From: Bradyrhizobium vignae
GTDB taxonomy: Bacteria > Pseudomonadota > Alphaproteobacteria > Rhizobiales > Xanthobacteraceae
DNA: 34,070 nucleotides
Direction of reading: 5' to 3'
Assembly (NCBI RefSeq): GCF_004114425.1
Contig: NZ_RDQF01000070.1
Span: 1 to 34,070 of the forward strand
The position numbers and the translations under genes were made by a program. Below, piece after piece: positions 1 through 9,044 of this stretch. The notes beneath the pieces are model-generated. The model saw nothing but the letters and a program-made list of their open reading frames with translations, made no database searches and was not told where the DNA came from. Numbering within the stretch: position 1 is the first letter of the stretch; each line of letters starts with the position of its first letter.

Positions 1-1
1 C

Positions 2-124
2 TCGGCAAACGATGCGCAATACGGGATCTTCTTTGCCGCCCACCAAGTCGCTATCATCGACTTGGCGAGCGGAGAATGTGTCGGCTATGTCCCCGAACAC
101 CCGTCGGTCATGTCCCCGGGCTGA
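2..124 (+). CDS. C-terminal fragment of an unidentified protein (cut by window edge)
   Basis: An open + strand frame enters from the left edge and runs 40 codons to a TGA at 122-124. The visible tail begins SANDAQYGIFFAAHQVAIID and ends EHPSVMSPG. Codon use is GC3-rich like the neighbours. There is no start codon because the gene begins outside the window. I recognise no family. It converges on ahcY, with a strong hairpin (176-199) between the two stop codons, which fits the end of a real transcription unit. It could also be a chance open frame, since only 123 bases are visible. Confidence 0.45.
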   Translation, partial: SANDAQYGIFFAAHQVAIIDLASGECVGYVPEHPSVMSPG

Positions 125-175
125 ACATCAAGCCGGGCGATGACAGTGGGGGTTGTGGCGGGGCCCTGTCAATCT

Positions 176-199
176 CGTTGCGAGCAGAAACTCGCAACG
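176..199. terminator. Strong hairpin between convergent genes, terminator-like
   Basis: A perfect 9-bp stem (CGTTGCGAG at 176-184, CTCGCAACG at 191-199) closes a 6-nt loop. It lies 51 bases after the stop of the + strand fragment and 26 bases past the ahcY stop on the - strand, so it could end transcription from both sides. Neither side has a T-tract, so it is not a classical intrinsic terminator. It may act with Rho or protect mRNA 3' ends. Confidence 0.5.
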
Positions 200-224
200 T
201 CCGTAGCCTGCCCTTAGCCGAAAA

Positions 225-1646
225 TCAGTACCGGTAGTGGTCCGACTTGTACGGACCTTCCACCTTCACGCCGATGTAGTCGGCCTGGTCCTTGCGGAGC
301 TCGGTGAGCTTGACGCCGATCTTGGCGAGGTGCAGGCGGGCGACCTTTTCGTCGAGGGTCTTGGGCAGCACGTAGACCTTCTTCTGATATTTGCCGTCCT
401 TGTTGTTGGCGAACAGCTCGATCTGCGCCAGCGTCTGGTTGGTGAAGGATGCCGACATCACGAAGGACGGATGGCCCATCGCGTTGCCGAGGTTCACGAG
501 ACGGCCTTCCGACAGCATGATGATGCGGTGCTTGTCGGGGAACTCGATCTCGTCGACCTGCGGCTTGATGTTGGTCCACTTCAGATTGCGGAGCGCCGCG
601 ATCTGGATCTCGTTATCGAAGTGGCCGATGTTGCACACGATGGCGCGATCCTTCATCGCACGCATGTGCTCGATGGTGATGATGTCCTTGTTGCCGGTCG
701 CGGTGACGAAGATGTCGGCGCGGGGCGCGGCGTCTTCCATTGTCACGACCTCATAGCCTTCCATCGCGGCCTGCAGCGCGCAGATCGGATCGACTTCGGA
801 GACCATCACGCGGCAACCCGCCTGGCGCAGCGAGGCCGCCGAGCCCTTACCGACGTCGCCGAAGCCCGCGACCATCGCGACCTTGCCCGACAGCATCACG
901 TCGGTACCGCGACGAATGCCGTCGACCAGCGATTCCCGGCAGCCATAGAGGTTGTCGAACTTCGACTTGGTGACGCTGTCGTTGACGTTGATGGCGGGGA
1001 ACAGCAGCGTGCCCTTATTGGCCATCTCGTAGAGGCGATGCACACCCGTGGTGGTCTCTTCCGAGACGCCCTTGATGTTCTTGGCGATCTCGCCGAAATA
1101 GCCCTTCGGCTTCTCCTTCAGCAGGCGCTTGATCAGCGCGTAGAAGATCTCCTCTTCCTCGGAAGCTGGCTTGTCGAGGAACGCGGTGTCGCCGTTTTCG
1201 GCACGGACGCCGGCATGCACCAGCATGGTGGCGTCGCCGCCGTCATCGAGGATCATGTTCGGCGTGCCGCCGCCATGCCAGTCGAACAGCTTCGCGGTGT
1301 AGTCCCAGTATTCCGTGAGCGTCTCGCCCTTGACGGCGAAGACGGGAATGCCGGCGGCGGCGATCGCGGCCGCAGCGTGGTCCTGGGTCGAATAGATGTT
1401 GCAGGAGACCCAGCGGATGTCGGCGCCGAGGGCTGCGAGCGTCTCGATCAGCACCGCGGTCTGGATCGTCATGTGCAGGGAGCCGGCGATGCGCGCGCCC
1501 TTCAGCGGCTGCTTCGGGCCGAACTCCTCGCGGGTGGCCATCAGACCGGGCATTTCGGTCTCGGCGAGCGAGATTTCCTTGCGGCCGAAATCGGCGAGCG
1601 AGATGTCCTTGACGATGTAATCGGTGAAGCCGGGCTTCGCGTTCAT
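225..1646 (-). CDS. ahcY: Adenosylhomocysteinase (S-adenosyl-L-homocysteine hydrolase)
   Basis: This cytosolic NAD-dependent enzyme splits S-adenosylhomocysteine, the product of SAM-dependent methylation, into homocysteine and adenosine. The 473-residue length is normal for the bacterial form. Diagnostic stretches are GSLHMTIQTAVLIETL and CNIYSTQDHAAAAI in the N-terminal substrate domain, the Rossmann NAD motif VAGFGDVGKGSAASL, CNIGHFDNEI, and the conserved C-terminal end SDHYRY. The ATG at 1646 is preceded by AGGAA at SD distance. The gene lies downstream of metK in the same direction, separated by the 92-bp structured repeat at 1669-1760, so the two may share a transcript. There is no sign of a separate SAH riboswitch: only about 20 bases lie between the repeat and the start codon. 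Confidence 0.98.
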   Translation of the reverse strand: MNAKPGFTDYIVKDISLADFGRKEISLAETEMPGLMATREEFGPKQPLKGARIAGSLHMTIQTAVLIETLAALGADIRWVSCNIYSTQDHAAAAIAAAGIPVFAVKGETLTEYWDYTAKLFDWHGGGTPNMILDDGGDATMLVHAGVRAENGDTAFLDKPASEEEEIFYALIKRLLKEKPKGYFGEIAKNIKGVSEETTTGVHRLYEMANKGTLLFPAINVNDSVTKSKFDNLYGCRESLVDGIRRGTDVMLSGKVAMVAGFGDVGKGSAASLRQAGCRVMVSEVDPICALQAAMEGYEVVTMEDAAPRADIFVTATGNKDIITIEHMRAMKDRAIVCNIGHFDNEIQIAALRNLKWTNIKPQVDEIEFPDKHRIIMLSEGRLVNLGNAMGHPSFVMSASFTNQTLAQIELFANNKDGKYQKKVYVLPKTLDEKVARLHLAKIGVKLTELRKDQADYIGVKVEGPYKSDHYRY

Positions 1647-1668
1647 AGGGGGTTCCTGTTTGTTGGCT

Positions 1669-1760
1669 CGTCATTCCGGGGCGCTCGTAAAACGAGCGAA
1701 CCCGGAATCTGGAGGATCAAGATTCCGGGTTCGCCGCCGTGGCGGCGCCCCGGAATGACG
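1669..1760. repeat. Family A structured repeat, copy 1 (perfect four-way junction)
   Basis: The outer stem is CGTCATTCCGGGG (1669-1681) with CCCCGGAATGACG (1748-1760), 13 bp with no mismatch. Inside it three hairpins abut with no unpaired base: 1682-1688 with 1692-1698 (7 bp), 1699-1709 with 1721-1731 (11 bp), and 1732-1738 with 1741-1747 (7 bp). It sits between metK and ahcY. Copies 2 and 3 are at 13170-13264 and 28051-28130. This is a palindromic intergenic element of REP/BIME style; I cannot name the published family. Confidence 0.9.
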
Positions 1761-1768
1761 CAAGAAAA

Positions 1769-2965
<1,197 letters not shown>

Positions 2966-2980
2966 CAGTAACCCCTTGTT

Positions 2981-2997
2981 CCGCCGCTAGCCGGCGG
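2981..2997. promoter_or_regulatory. Short GC hairpin in the metK leader
   Basis: Six GC pairs (2981-2986 with 2992-2997) close the loop CTAGC. It begins four bases upstream of the metK AAGGGG ribosome-binding site, in the 60-base gap after the methyltransferase gene. It could be a processing or attenuation element or simply an intercistronic stem. It is too small for a SAM-I, SAM-II or SAH riboswitch. Confidence 0.35.
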
Positions 2998-3025
2998 GCT
3001 TTTGCGATGTTTACTTTTGATGATG

Positions 3026-4381
3026 TCAATCACGCCGACGCGAGATGACGTAGGATTCGTCGAGAAACCAGAGCCCATTGTACTTTCGCAGCACGTCCCT
3101 GGCGGCATCCAGAGTGCGGCCGTTTTGAGTCATTTCCGTCAACCGGTCGTCCTCAATCTGAGCGACATACACCGCCGCATTCCACGCTGCAAAGGCCGTA
3201 GAGGTTCCGATGGTGCCGGTGACCTCGTTGGGCAGCGCTTCCATATCATACCTGAAGATCGAACGGTTATCCGCATAGGCATTAAAATTTAAGTCGCGGC
3301 CCACCGATCCAAGTTCATACTTAACTGCACGCAGTAGCTCATGGCGGCTGACCGAGAAAGGATTTTCTCCGGGCCAGATCGCCTGGATCATTTCCATACC
3401 GGGATCATGGCCGTGGGAGTGGATTCCGATCAGCCTGCCGCCCGGCCGAAGCGCCCGCGCCAGGGGTGCAATGATCCGCTTGGCCCGGAAATTGACCGAG
3501 GACAGGGCCCGGTAGGGCTGGGACGCGATGACGAGGTCGAAATTGGCTTCGGCCTGGCCCGGCCGCGGAATGGTCGAATCCAACAGGAATCTATGGTCCT
3601 CGCGATAGAGCACGAGGACGACGGGCCGCTCGTAGAGCGGCATAGCCGTGCGTGGGCTGATCGCAGCGCGCCAGTTCTGCTCCAAGAACGGCCTCAGCTC
3701 CACGATCTGCTGCTCGAATTCGCCCGACGAAGCGCCGCGCAGCGGCACCTCGTGCCAGACGGTGGCAGCCGCCGCCGCAGGCGATGCCGGGGTGAGCCAT
3801 GGCGCCTCCGCGTAAAACATGTTGGTGAAGACGAACACCGACGCCGGATGCTCGAAAATGCGGTCCGGCACCTTCTCCAGCGTCAGCCGCAGATCCTCCA
3901 GGCTGAGCTCCTTGCCGGCGACATAGAACGGCATGTGTGGAAAACGCTGGTGCGTTGCGCGCAGCACCCGCGCCAGCACCGTGCCGTCGCCGACACCCGC
4001 GTCGAACAAACGCAGGGCCGGCGGGCGCGGGTGGATGGATGAAAGCTCCAACGCAACCCGGTCCGCGATCACCCGCTTTTCGCTACAGGTGTGAACGAAC
4101 AGCAGATATTTCTGACGGTTCTCGAAGAAGCGGAAATTGCCGCGCGGATCGCGCTTTTCCGGCGGCACCTGAAGTCCCCGCGGCGGCGGCACGCCGCCGG
4201 CCATCGATGCGGCCATATAGGCCTGGATCCGCTCCAGCGTGTCGATGGTGATGCGCTTTCCTTCGCGCAGGCGATGCACCAGCTTCCCATCGTTCACCGC
4301 GCGCCGGCCGAAGGTCGATTCCGCCATGTCAGCCTTGCGGCAGAACTCGGTGATCTGGCTCAGGATTTCGTCGTTCTTCAT
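3026..4381 (-). CDS. HTH-type N-terminal module fused to a predicted SAM-dependent methyltransferase
   Basis: The 451-residue protein starts with a helix-turn-helix-like module (about residues 1-58, containing ESTFGRRAVNDGKLVHRLR, a pattern I associate with alphaproteobacterial proteins). A class I methyltransferase Rossmann fold follows: motif I is LFDAGVGDGTVLARV (about 125-139) and a motif IV-like stretch is FDLVIASQPYRALSS. Motif I suggests SAM binding; the substrate is unknown. I chose the ATG at 4381. A GTG at 4417 adds 12 residues, but its AGAGG directly touches the start codon, leaving no spacing. Neither start has a good Shine-Dalgarno. The gene ends 60 bases before metK on the same strand, which suggests co-expression of a methyltransferase with the enzymes that make SAM and remove SAH. 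Family assignment is moderately sure; its role is open. Confidence 0.75.
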   Translation of the reverse strand: MKNDEILSQITEFCRKADMAESTFGRRAVNDGKLVHRLREGKRITIDTLERIQAYMAASMAGGVPPPRGLQVPPEKRDPRGNFRFFENRQKYLLFVHTCSEKRVIADRVALELSSIHPRPPALRLFDAGVGDGTVLARVLRATHQRFPHMPFYVAGKELSLEDLRLTLEKVPDRIFEHPASVFVFTNMFYAEAPWLTPASPAAAAATVWHEVPLRGASSGEFEQQIVELRPFLEQNWRAAISPRTAMPLYERPVVLVLYREDHRFLLDSTIPRPGQAEANFDLVIASQPYRALSSVNFRAKRIIAPLARALRPGGRLIGIHSHGHDPGMEMIQAIWPGENPFSVSRHELLRAVKYELGSVGRDLNFNAYADNRSIFRYDMEALPNEVTGTIGTSTAFAAWNAAVYVAQIEDDRLTEMTQNGRTLDAARDVLRKYNGLWFLDESYVISRRRD

Positions 4382-4556
4382 AAGTGGGAAGCGGTGGGCA
4401 GCTGGGTTGGGTCCCACCTCTTAGCAAATTCTGCCCACTCAGGGAATAGCGGATCGAGGCGCCGCGTTTCCCTAGGCGCGCCAGGGCGGGCGGAGCGGTG
4501 AACCCCTACGCCCTCTTGGGCAACAAACAAGCGCTTCTCCTCACGGGACCATCGCC

Positions 4557-6275
4557 ATGCGCCGTCTGCTCGTCGCACTCTGCCTGCTCACCGTCGCGCC
4601 GGGAGCCCTGCCCGCCTTCGGGCAGGCGCGTAGTCAGCTCGGACCGCTCTGCACTACCGAGACCACGCCGGCGGACCAGATGGTCGACGCCTGCACCAAG
4701 ATCATCGCGCTGAAGGTCTTCAAGGGTGAACAACTCGCCACCGTCTATTTCTGGCGTGCGGTGGGCTGGAATAAGAAGGGCGACTACGCAAAGGTCATCG
4801 CTGATACCACGGAAGCGATCCGGCTCAAGCCGAGCCAGGCTGTCTACAACCTCAGGGGATCTGCCTATTTCGACAAGGGCGACTACGACATCGCGATCGC
4901 CGATTTCGACGACGCGCTGAAGCTCGGCCCGCCCAGCGGCATCATCTTCCACAATCGCGGCAACGCCTGGCGGGGCAAGCGCGATTACACCAAGGCGATC
5001 GCCGACTACGACATGGCGATCAAGTCAGATCCGAGATCGGCGTTCTCGTTCCAGAACCGAGGCATCTCGAAGGAAGCCCTCGGCGATCTCGACGGTGCAC
5101 TCGCCGACGTCAACCAGGCGATCCGGCTTGATCCCTCGCTGCCGCAGCCGCTGATCACCCGTACCTCGATCTGGCGGGCCAAGGGCGATTTCGATCGCGC
5201 CATCGCCGACGGCAGCGAAGCGATCCAGCTCGCCAAGGAGAAGCCGCCGGTCAACATCATGACGCCGCCGAACAGCGTGCTGATATCGGGCTACACCCAT
5301 CGCGCGCTGGCCTATGAGGCCAAAGGCGACTACGCACGCGCGCGCGACGACTACAAGGCGACGCTGGCTATCGTTGCGTCCGATGCCGGCAGCAAGGCTA
5401 GCCAGGCAACAGCAAAGGTTCGGCTGGCGCTGGTGACGGACGCCGCCGCGCCGATCCCGCGCGATACCCCCTCCCCTGCAACGCAGCCGGCGGCATCCCC
5501 TACCCCGCTGCAGACCGGCTCAGCACCGATTCCGTCGCCAGCTCCGGCCGTCCGCGGTGCACGCATGGCGCTGATCATCGGCAACGGCGCCTATGCGCAC
5601 GTCAAGGCGCTGCCCAATCCGCCCAACGATGCGCGTGCGGTCGCGAAGAGCCTGCGCGACATCGGCTTCAGCGTGTCCGAGGGCGTCGATCTCGATCGCG
5701 CCGCGATGCAGAAGATGACGCGCGACTTTCTGCGCGAGGCGGCGCGGGCGCAGGTGGCGGTGGTCTACTATGCCGGCCATGGCGTGCAGGTCGACGGCCG
5801 CAACTATCTCATTCCCGTCGACGTCGCGCTCAAGCCGGGCGCGAACATGACGGAGGCGATGATCGACATGGACACGATCATGGCCGGCCTCGACGACCAG
5901 GTCCGCACCAACATTCTGATCTTCGATGCCTGCCGCAACAACCCGATGGCGCAGCAGGTCGCAGCTGCCGGAAATACTCGCGGCATCGAGGGCGCCTCGG
6001 GCCTCGCCGCGCCAACGAGTCTCGGCACCGGTGCGACTTTAGGGGCCGGCACGCTGATCGCATTCGCGACCGCGCCGGGCCAGGTCGCGCTCGACGGCGA
6101 AGGCGCCAACTCGCCGTTCTCCGCCGCCCTCTCGCGTCATATCGGCACCCCCGGGCTGGAGGTGCAGCAGATGCTGACGCGGGTGCGGGCCGAGGTGGTC
6201 TCGACCACGAAGAACAAGCAGGTGCCGTGGTCGAATTCGTCGTTGCTGGGCGAGGTCTATCTGGCGGAGAAGTGA
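4557..6275 (+). CDS. Exported TPR-repeat protein with C-terminal caspase-like (peptidase C14) domain
   Basis: The 572 residues begin with a signal peptide (MRRLLVALCLLTVAPGALPA, likely cleaved near FGQA). Several TPR units follow (about residues 58-260, e.g. GDYAKVIADTTEAIRLKPS and GDYDIAIADFDDALKLGP). A Pro/Ala/Thr-rich linker (about 295-335) leads to a caspase p20-like domain from about residue 337 (MALIIGNGAYAHVKALPNP). The predicted catalytic pair is His408 in YYAGHGV and Cys459 in FDACRNNP, so the peptidase is probably active. This matches the bacterial caspase homologues (orthocaspase type), whose substrates are mostly unknown. Export implies action in the periplasm, with TPRs as a partner-binding platform. 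The gene stands alone, divergent from the methyltransferase-metK block and convergent with the MetE-like gene. No obvious regulator lies beside it. Confidence 0.9.
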   Translation: MRRLLVALCLLTVAPGALPAFGQARSQLGPLCTTETTPADQMVDACTKIIALKVFKGEQLATVYFWRAVGWNKKGDYAKVIADTTEAIRLKPSQAVYNLRGSAYFDKGDYDIAIADFDDALKLGPPSGIIFHNRGNAWRGKRDYTKAIADYDMAIKSDPRSAFSFQNRGISKEALGDLDGALADVNQAIRLDPSLPQPLITRTSIWRAKGDFDRAIADGSEAIQLAKEKPPVNIMTPPNSVLISGYTHRALAYEAKGDYARARDDYKATLAIVASDAGSKASQATAKVRLALVTDAAAPIPRDTPSPATQPAASPTPLQTGSAPIPSPAPAVRGARMALIIGNGAYAHVKALPNPPNDARAVAKSLRDIGFSVSEGVDLDRAAMQKMTRDFLREAARAQVAVVYYAGHGVQVDGRNYLIPVDVALKPGANMTEAMIDMDTIMAGLDDQVRTNILIFDACRNNPMAQQVAAAGNTRGIEGASGLAAPTSLGTGATLGAGTLIAFATAPGQVALDGEGANSPFSAALSRHIGTPGLEVQQMLTRVRAEVVSTTKNKQVPWSNSSLLGEVYLAEK

Positions 6276-6285
6276 GATGGCCTCG

Positions 6286-6420
6286 TGCCCAGACGCAGCG
6301 CAGCGCTTCTTCAGCGGTGCGCTGCCGAGCCGAGGCCCATCTCTCCGCCACTCGGCTCGTTGCGTTCTGGATCACGGCTCTGCGCAGCAACGCAAGAGCG
6401 TTGCAGCGCGTCCGGGACAC
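6286..6420. repeat. Family C GC-rich intergenic repeat
   Basis: This 135-bp segment lies between the convergent caspase and MetE-like genes. Its ends are imperfect inverted copies: GTGCCCAGACGC at 6286-6297 against GCGTCCGGGACAC at 6408-6420. Inside, runs rich in CGCAGCG and GCGCTGC can pair with each other. It has no coding character and differs from families A and B. It resembles REP-like dispersed elements of Bradyrhizobium intergenic regions; that comparison is from memory. It probably also serves as a bidirectional transcript end. Confidence 0.55.
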
Positions 6421-6441
6421 AAGCGAGGTCGGCGGCGGGGC

Positions 6442-7560
6442 CTAGTTACCCCACACTTCCTTGGCGATTTCCACCGCCAAGCTCAGCTTGGCCCACTGCT
6501 CCTCCTCGGAGAGGATGTTGCCCTCCTCGGTCGAGGCGAAGCCGCATTGCGGGGACAATGCGAGCTGCTCCAAGGGAGCGAACTTGGCGGCTTCTTGCAG
6601 GCGGCGCTTGATGTCGTCCTTCTTCTCGAGCTCGCCGAACTTCGAAGTGATGACGCCGACCACGACGACCTTGTTGCCCTTGGGCAGGAAGCGCAGCGGT
6701 TCGAAACCGCCGGCTCGGTCGCTGTCGTACTCCAGGAAGTAGCCGTCGTAATTGGTGCCGGCGAGCAGGGTCTCGGCCACCGGCTCGTAGCCGCCCGAGG
6801 AGATCCAGGTCGAGCGGAAATTGCCGCGGCAGACGTGCGTCGTCACCACCATGTCGGCGGGCTTCTCCGCCAGGGCGTAGTTGATGATGCGGGCATAGAT
6901 CTGCTGCAGGCCGTCCGGATTGTCGCCGCGCTCGCGCGCCTTCTGCAATTCATCCTGCGAGCAGAGATAGGCCCAGACGGTGTCGTCGAACTGTAGATAG
7001 CGACAGCCGGCGTCGTAGAACGCCTTCACCGCTTTGCGGTAGGTCCTACCGAGATCTTCGTAGAAGGCATCGAGGTCGGGATAGACGTCCTTCGAGATCG
7101 ACTTCCGGCCGCCGCGGAAGTGCAGCACGGCCGGTGACGGGATCGTCATCTTGGCGGTGACGTGGGCCTGGTCGGCGACCTTCTTCAGGAAGCGGAAGTG
7201 ATCCAGCATCGGGTGGTCATCGGGGAAGTCGAGCTTGCCTATGACGCGGACCGCATCGTGACGGGTCTGCACGCCCGTGAACTGGATGCCGGTGTCGGGG
7301 TGGAATAGCTCGCAGCCGGTGAGCTTGGCCAGGAAGTCGAAATGCCACCAGGAGCGGCGGAATTCGCCGTCCGTCGCGAGCTTGAGCCCCATCGAGGCCT
7401 GCTTGTGCACGACCTTCTCGATCTCCAAGTCCTCGATCTTGCGCAGATCGTCAGCCGAGATCTCGCCCTTCTCCAGTTTTGCACGGGCTTCCTTGATCTT
7501 GGCGGGGCGCAAAAGGCTGCCGACCTCGTCGGCACGGAAGGGGGCTTTGGTTTGCTGCAT
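6442..7560 (-). CDS. Cobalamin-independent methionine synthase-family (MetE C-terminal domain-like) protein
   Basis: The 372-residue protein matches the single-domain MetE-like family (YxjG/YxjH type, also including epoxyalkane:CoM transferases). It is about half the length of classical MetE and lacks the N-terminal repeat domain. Zinc and thiol-binding residues expected for the barrel are visible: His242 and Cys244 in THVCRGNF, Glu277 in YFLEYD, and Cys339 in SPQCGF. It therefore probably transfers an alkyl or methyl group to or from a zinc-bound thiol; whether the acceptor is homocysteine is not shown. GGGAGT precedes the ATG at 7560. It begins 19 bases after the livF-like gene of cluster A and is the last gene of that unit, so its substrate may be something the transporter brings in. 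Family is sure, reaction is not. Confidence 0.9.
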   Translation of the reverse strand: MQQTKAPFRADEVGSLLRPAKIKEARAKLEKGEISADDLRKIEDLEIEKVVHKQASMGLKLATDGEFRRSWWHFDFLAKLTGCELFHPDTGIQFTGVQTRHDAVRVIGKLDFPDDHPMLDHFRFLKKVADQAHVTAKMTIPSPAVLHFRGGRKSISKDVYPDLDAFYEDLGRTYRKAVKAFYDAGCRYLQFDDTVWAYLCSQDELQKARERGDNPDGLQQIYARIINYALAEKPADMVVTTHVCRGNFRSTWISSGGYEPVAETLLAGTNYDGYFLEYDSDRAGGFEPLRFLPKGNKVVVVGVITSKFGELEKKDDIKRRLQEAAKFAPLEQLALSPQCGFASTEEGNILSEEEQWAKLSLAVEIAKEVWGN

Positions 7561-7579
7561 GTATTACTCCCTGCAAATT

Positions 7580-8296
7580 TTAGTGTGCCGCCGCCCCTGC
7601 CACTCCGAGATGGCGCTCCAGGACCGAGGGGTCCGCCTTCAGCGCAGCGCTCGGAGCGTCGTGGACGATCGTTCCGCGCTCCAATATCACAACGCGGTCC
7701 GCGAGCCCCAGAATCTTTTGGGCATTCTGCTCGACGATGATCGAGCAGATGCCTCCTGCCCGGGTGATGGTCCCGATCGCCTTCAGAAGCTCATCGACGA
7801 TGATGGGGGCGAGGCCTTCGGTGGGCTCGTCCAGCAGCAGGACCTTCGGGTTGAGGGTGAGCGCGCGGCCGATCGCCAGCATTTGTTGCTCGCCGCCGGA
7901 GAGCTGGTTGCCAAAGTTGCTCCGCCGCTCCTTCAGCCGCGGAAACATCTCGTAGACCTTCTCCACCGTCCAGGGACCGGGTTGCGCCACCGCGGTCATG
8001 TTCTCTTCCACCGTGAGCGAGCGGAAGATGTTGCGCTCCTGCGGCACCCAACCGATGCCGGCGCGCGCCCGCTGGTCGGGCCGCATGGCCGTGAGGTCGG
8101 TGCCGGCGAGCGTGATGCTGCCTGCGAAGCGGCGGGTGACGCCGACGATGGAGTTGATCAGCGTGGTCTTGCCGGTGCCGTTGCGCCCGAGCAGCGCGAG
8201 CACTTGCCCCTGCGCGAGGCGGAGCGTCATCTTCGGCAGCACCACGGCCTCGCCGTAGCCGGCGCGAAGTGAATCGATCGCGAGCAGGTCAGACAT
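7580..8296 (-). CDS. livF: Branched-chain-type ABC transporter ATPase, LivF-like (cluster A)
   Basis: This is one of two cytoplasmic ATPases that power a HAAT-family importer. In 238 residues it has Walker A GRNGTGKTT (about 37-45), the Q-loop region WVPQERNIF, the ABC signature LSGGEQQM, Walker B VLLLDEPTEG, and the H-loop region IVEQNA, which in LivF replaces the EHD of LivG. It overlaps livG by 8 bases, indicating translational coupling. The gene name reflects family position; the transported substrate is not established. Confidence 0.93.
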   Translation of the reverse strand: MSDLLAIDSLRAGYGEAVVLPKMTLRLAQGQVLALLGRNGTGKTTLINSIVGVTRRFAGSITLAGTDLTAMRPDQRARAGIGWVPQERNIFRSLTVEENMTAVAQPGPWTVEKVYEMFPRLKERRSNFGNQLSGGEQQMLAIGRALTLNPKVLLLDEPTEGLAPIIVDELLKAIGTITRAGGICSIIVEQNAQKILGLADRVVILERGTIVHDAPSAALKADPSVLERHLGVAGAAAH

Positions 8297-9044
8297 TGAC
8301 AGCCTCCTCGCCGAGATAGACGGCCTTCACTTGCGGATCGCGCGCGACCTGCTCGGGAGGGCCTTCGGTCAGCAGCGCGCCCGAGACCAGCACCGAGATG
8401 CGATCGGCGAAGGAGAACACGAGGTCCATGTCGTGCTCGATCAAGAGCACGGTGACCTCGCGCGGCAGCGCGCCGACGACGGCGAGAATGTCGTGGCGCT
8501 CGCTCTCGGGCACGCCGGCGGCGGGCTCGTCGAGCAGCAGCACGCGTGGCTTGGCAGCAATGGCGACGGCAATCTCGAGCAGGCGCTGCTTGCCGTAAGG
8601 AAGCGTCACGGTCTGCTCGTTCATGACGTCGAGCAGATGGAAGCGCGTGAGCAACTCGGCGATCTCGCCGTTGACGTCGCCGCGCGTCCCCATCCGCCGC
8701 CACCAGTCGCCGCCATGGCCGAGGCGCTCTGAGACCGCAAGACCAATGGTCTCGAGCGCGGTCAGGTCGGGATAGAGCTGGTTGATCTGGAAGGTGCGCG
8801 ACAGGCCGCGCAGCACGCGCTTGTGCACGGGCAAATCGGTGATGTCCTGGCCTTCGAGCAGGATGCGGCCCGAGTTCGGCTTCAGCACACCGGCGAGTTG
8901 GTTGATCACGGTAGTCTTGCCGGCGCCGTTGGGGCCGATCAACGCATGGCGGGCGCCCTGCTCGACCTTCAGGGAGAGATCGCGGGTGACACGCAGGCCG
9001 CCGAACTGCTTTTCGAGATTCCGGGTTTCGAGCGCGATGGTCAT
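8289..9044 (-). CDS. livG: Branched-chain-type ABC transporter ATPase, LivG-like (cluster A)
   Basis: This is the second ATPase of cluster A, 251 residues. It shows Walker A GPNGAGKTT, the signature variant LPYGKQRLLEIA (LivG proteins usually have a SYG/PYG form instead of SGG), Walker B VLLLDEPAAG, and LIEHDMDLVF with the catalytic histidine. Its start overlaps the livM stop by four bases (ATGA at 9041-9044), and its end overlaps livF, so livM, livG and livF are tightly coupled. It forms a heterodimer with LivF on the LivH/LivM membrane pair by analogy with the E. coli system. Confidence 0.93.
   Translation of the reverse strand: MTIALETRNLEKQFGGLRVTRDLSLKVEQGARHALIGPNGAGKTTVINQLAGVLKPNSGRILLEGQDITDLPVHKRVLRGLSRTFQINQLYPDLTALETIGLAVSERLGHGGDWWRRMGTRGDVNGEIAELLTRFHLLDVMNEQTVTLPYGKQRLLEIAVAIAAKPRVLLLDEPAAGVPESERHDILAVVGALPREVTVLLIEHDMDLVFSFADRISVLVSGALLTEGPPEQVARDPQVKAVYLGEEAVNV

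Noticed and set aside
1669..1760. tRNA gene suggested by the cloverleaf-like fold
   Set aside because: The arm lengths, lack of CCA-end context and absence of T-loop and anticodon-loop consensus exclude tRNA; it is a repeat.
2966..3025. SAM riboswitch before metK
   Set aside because: Only 60 bases are available and I see a single small hairpin, without the SAM-II pseudoknot or other known core.
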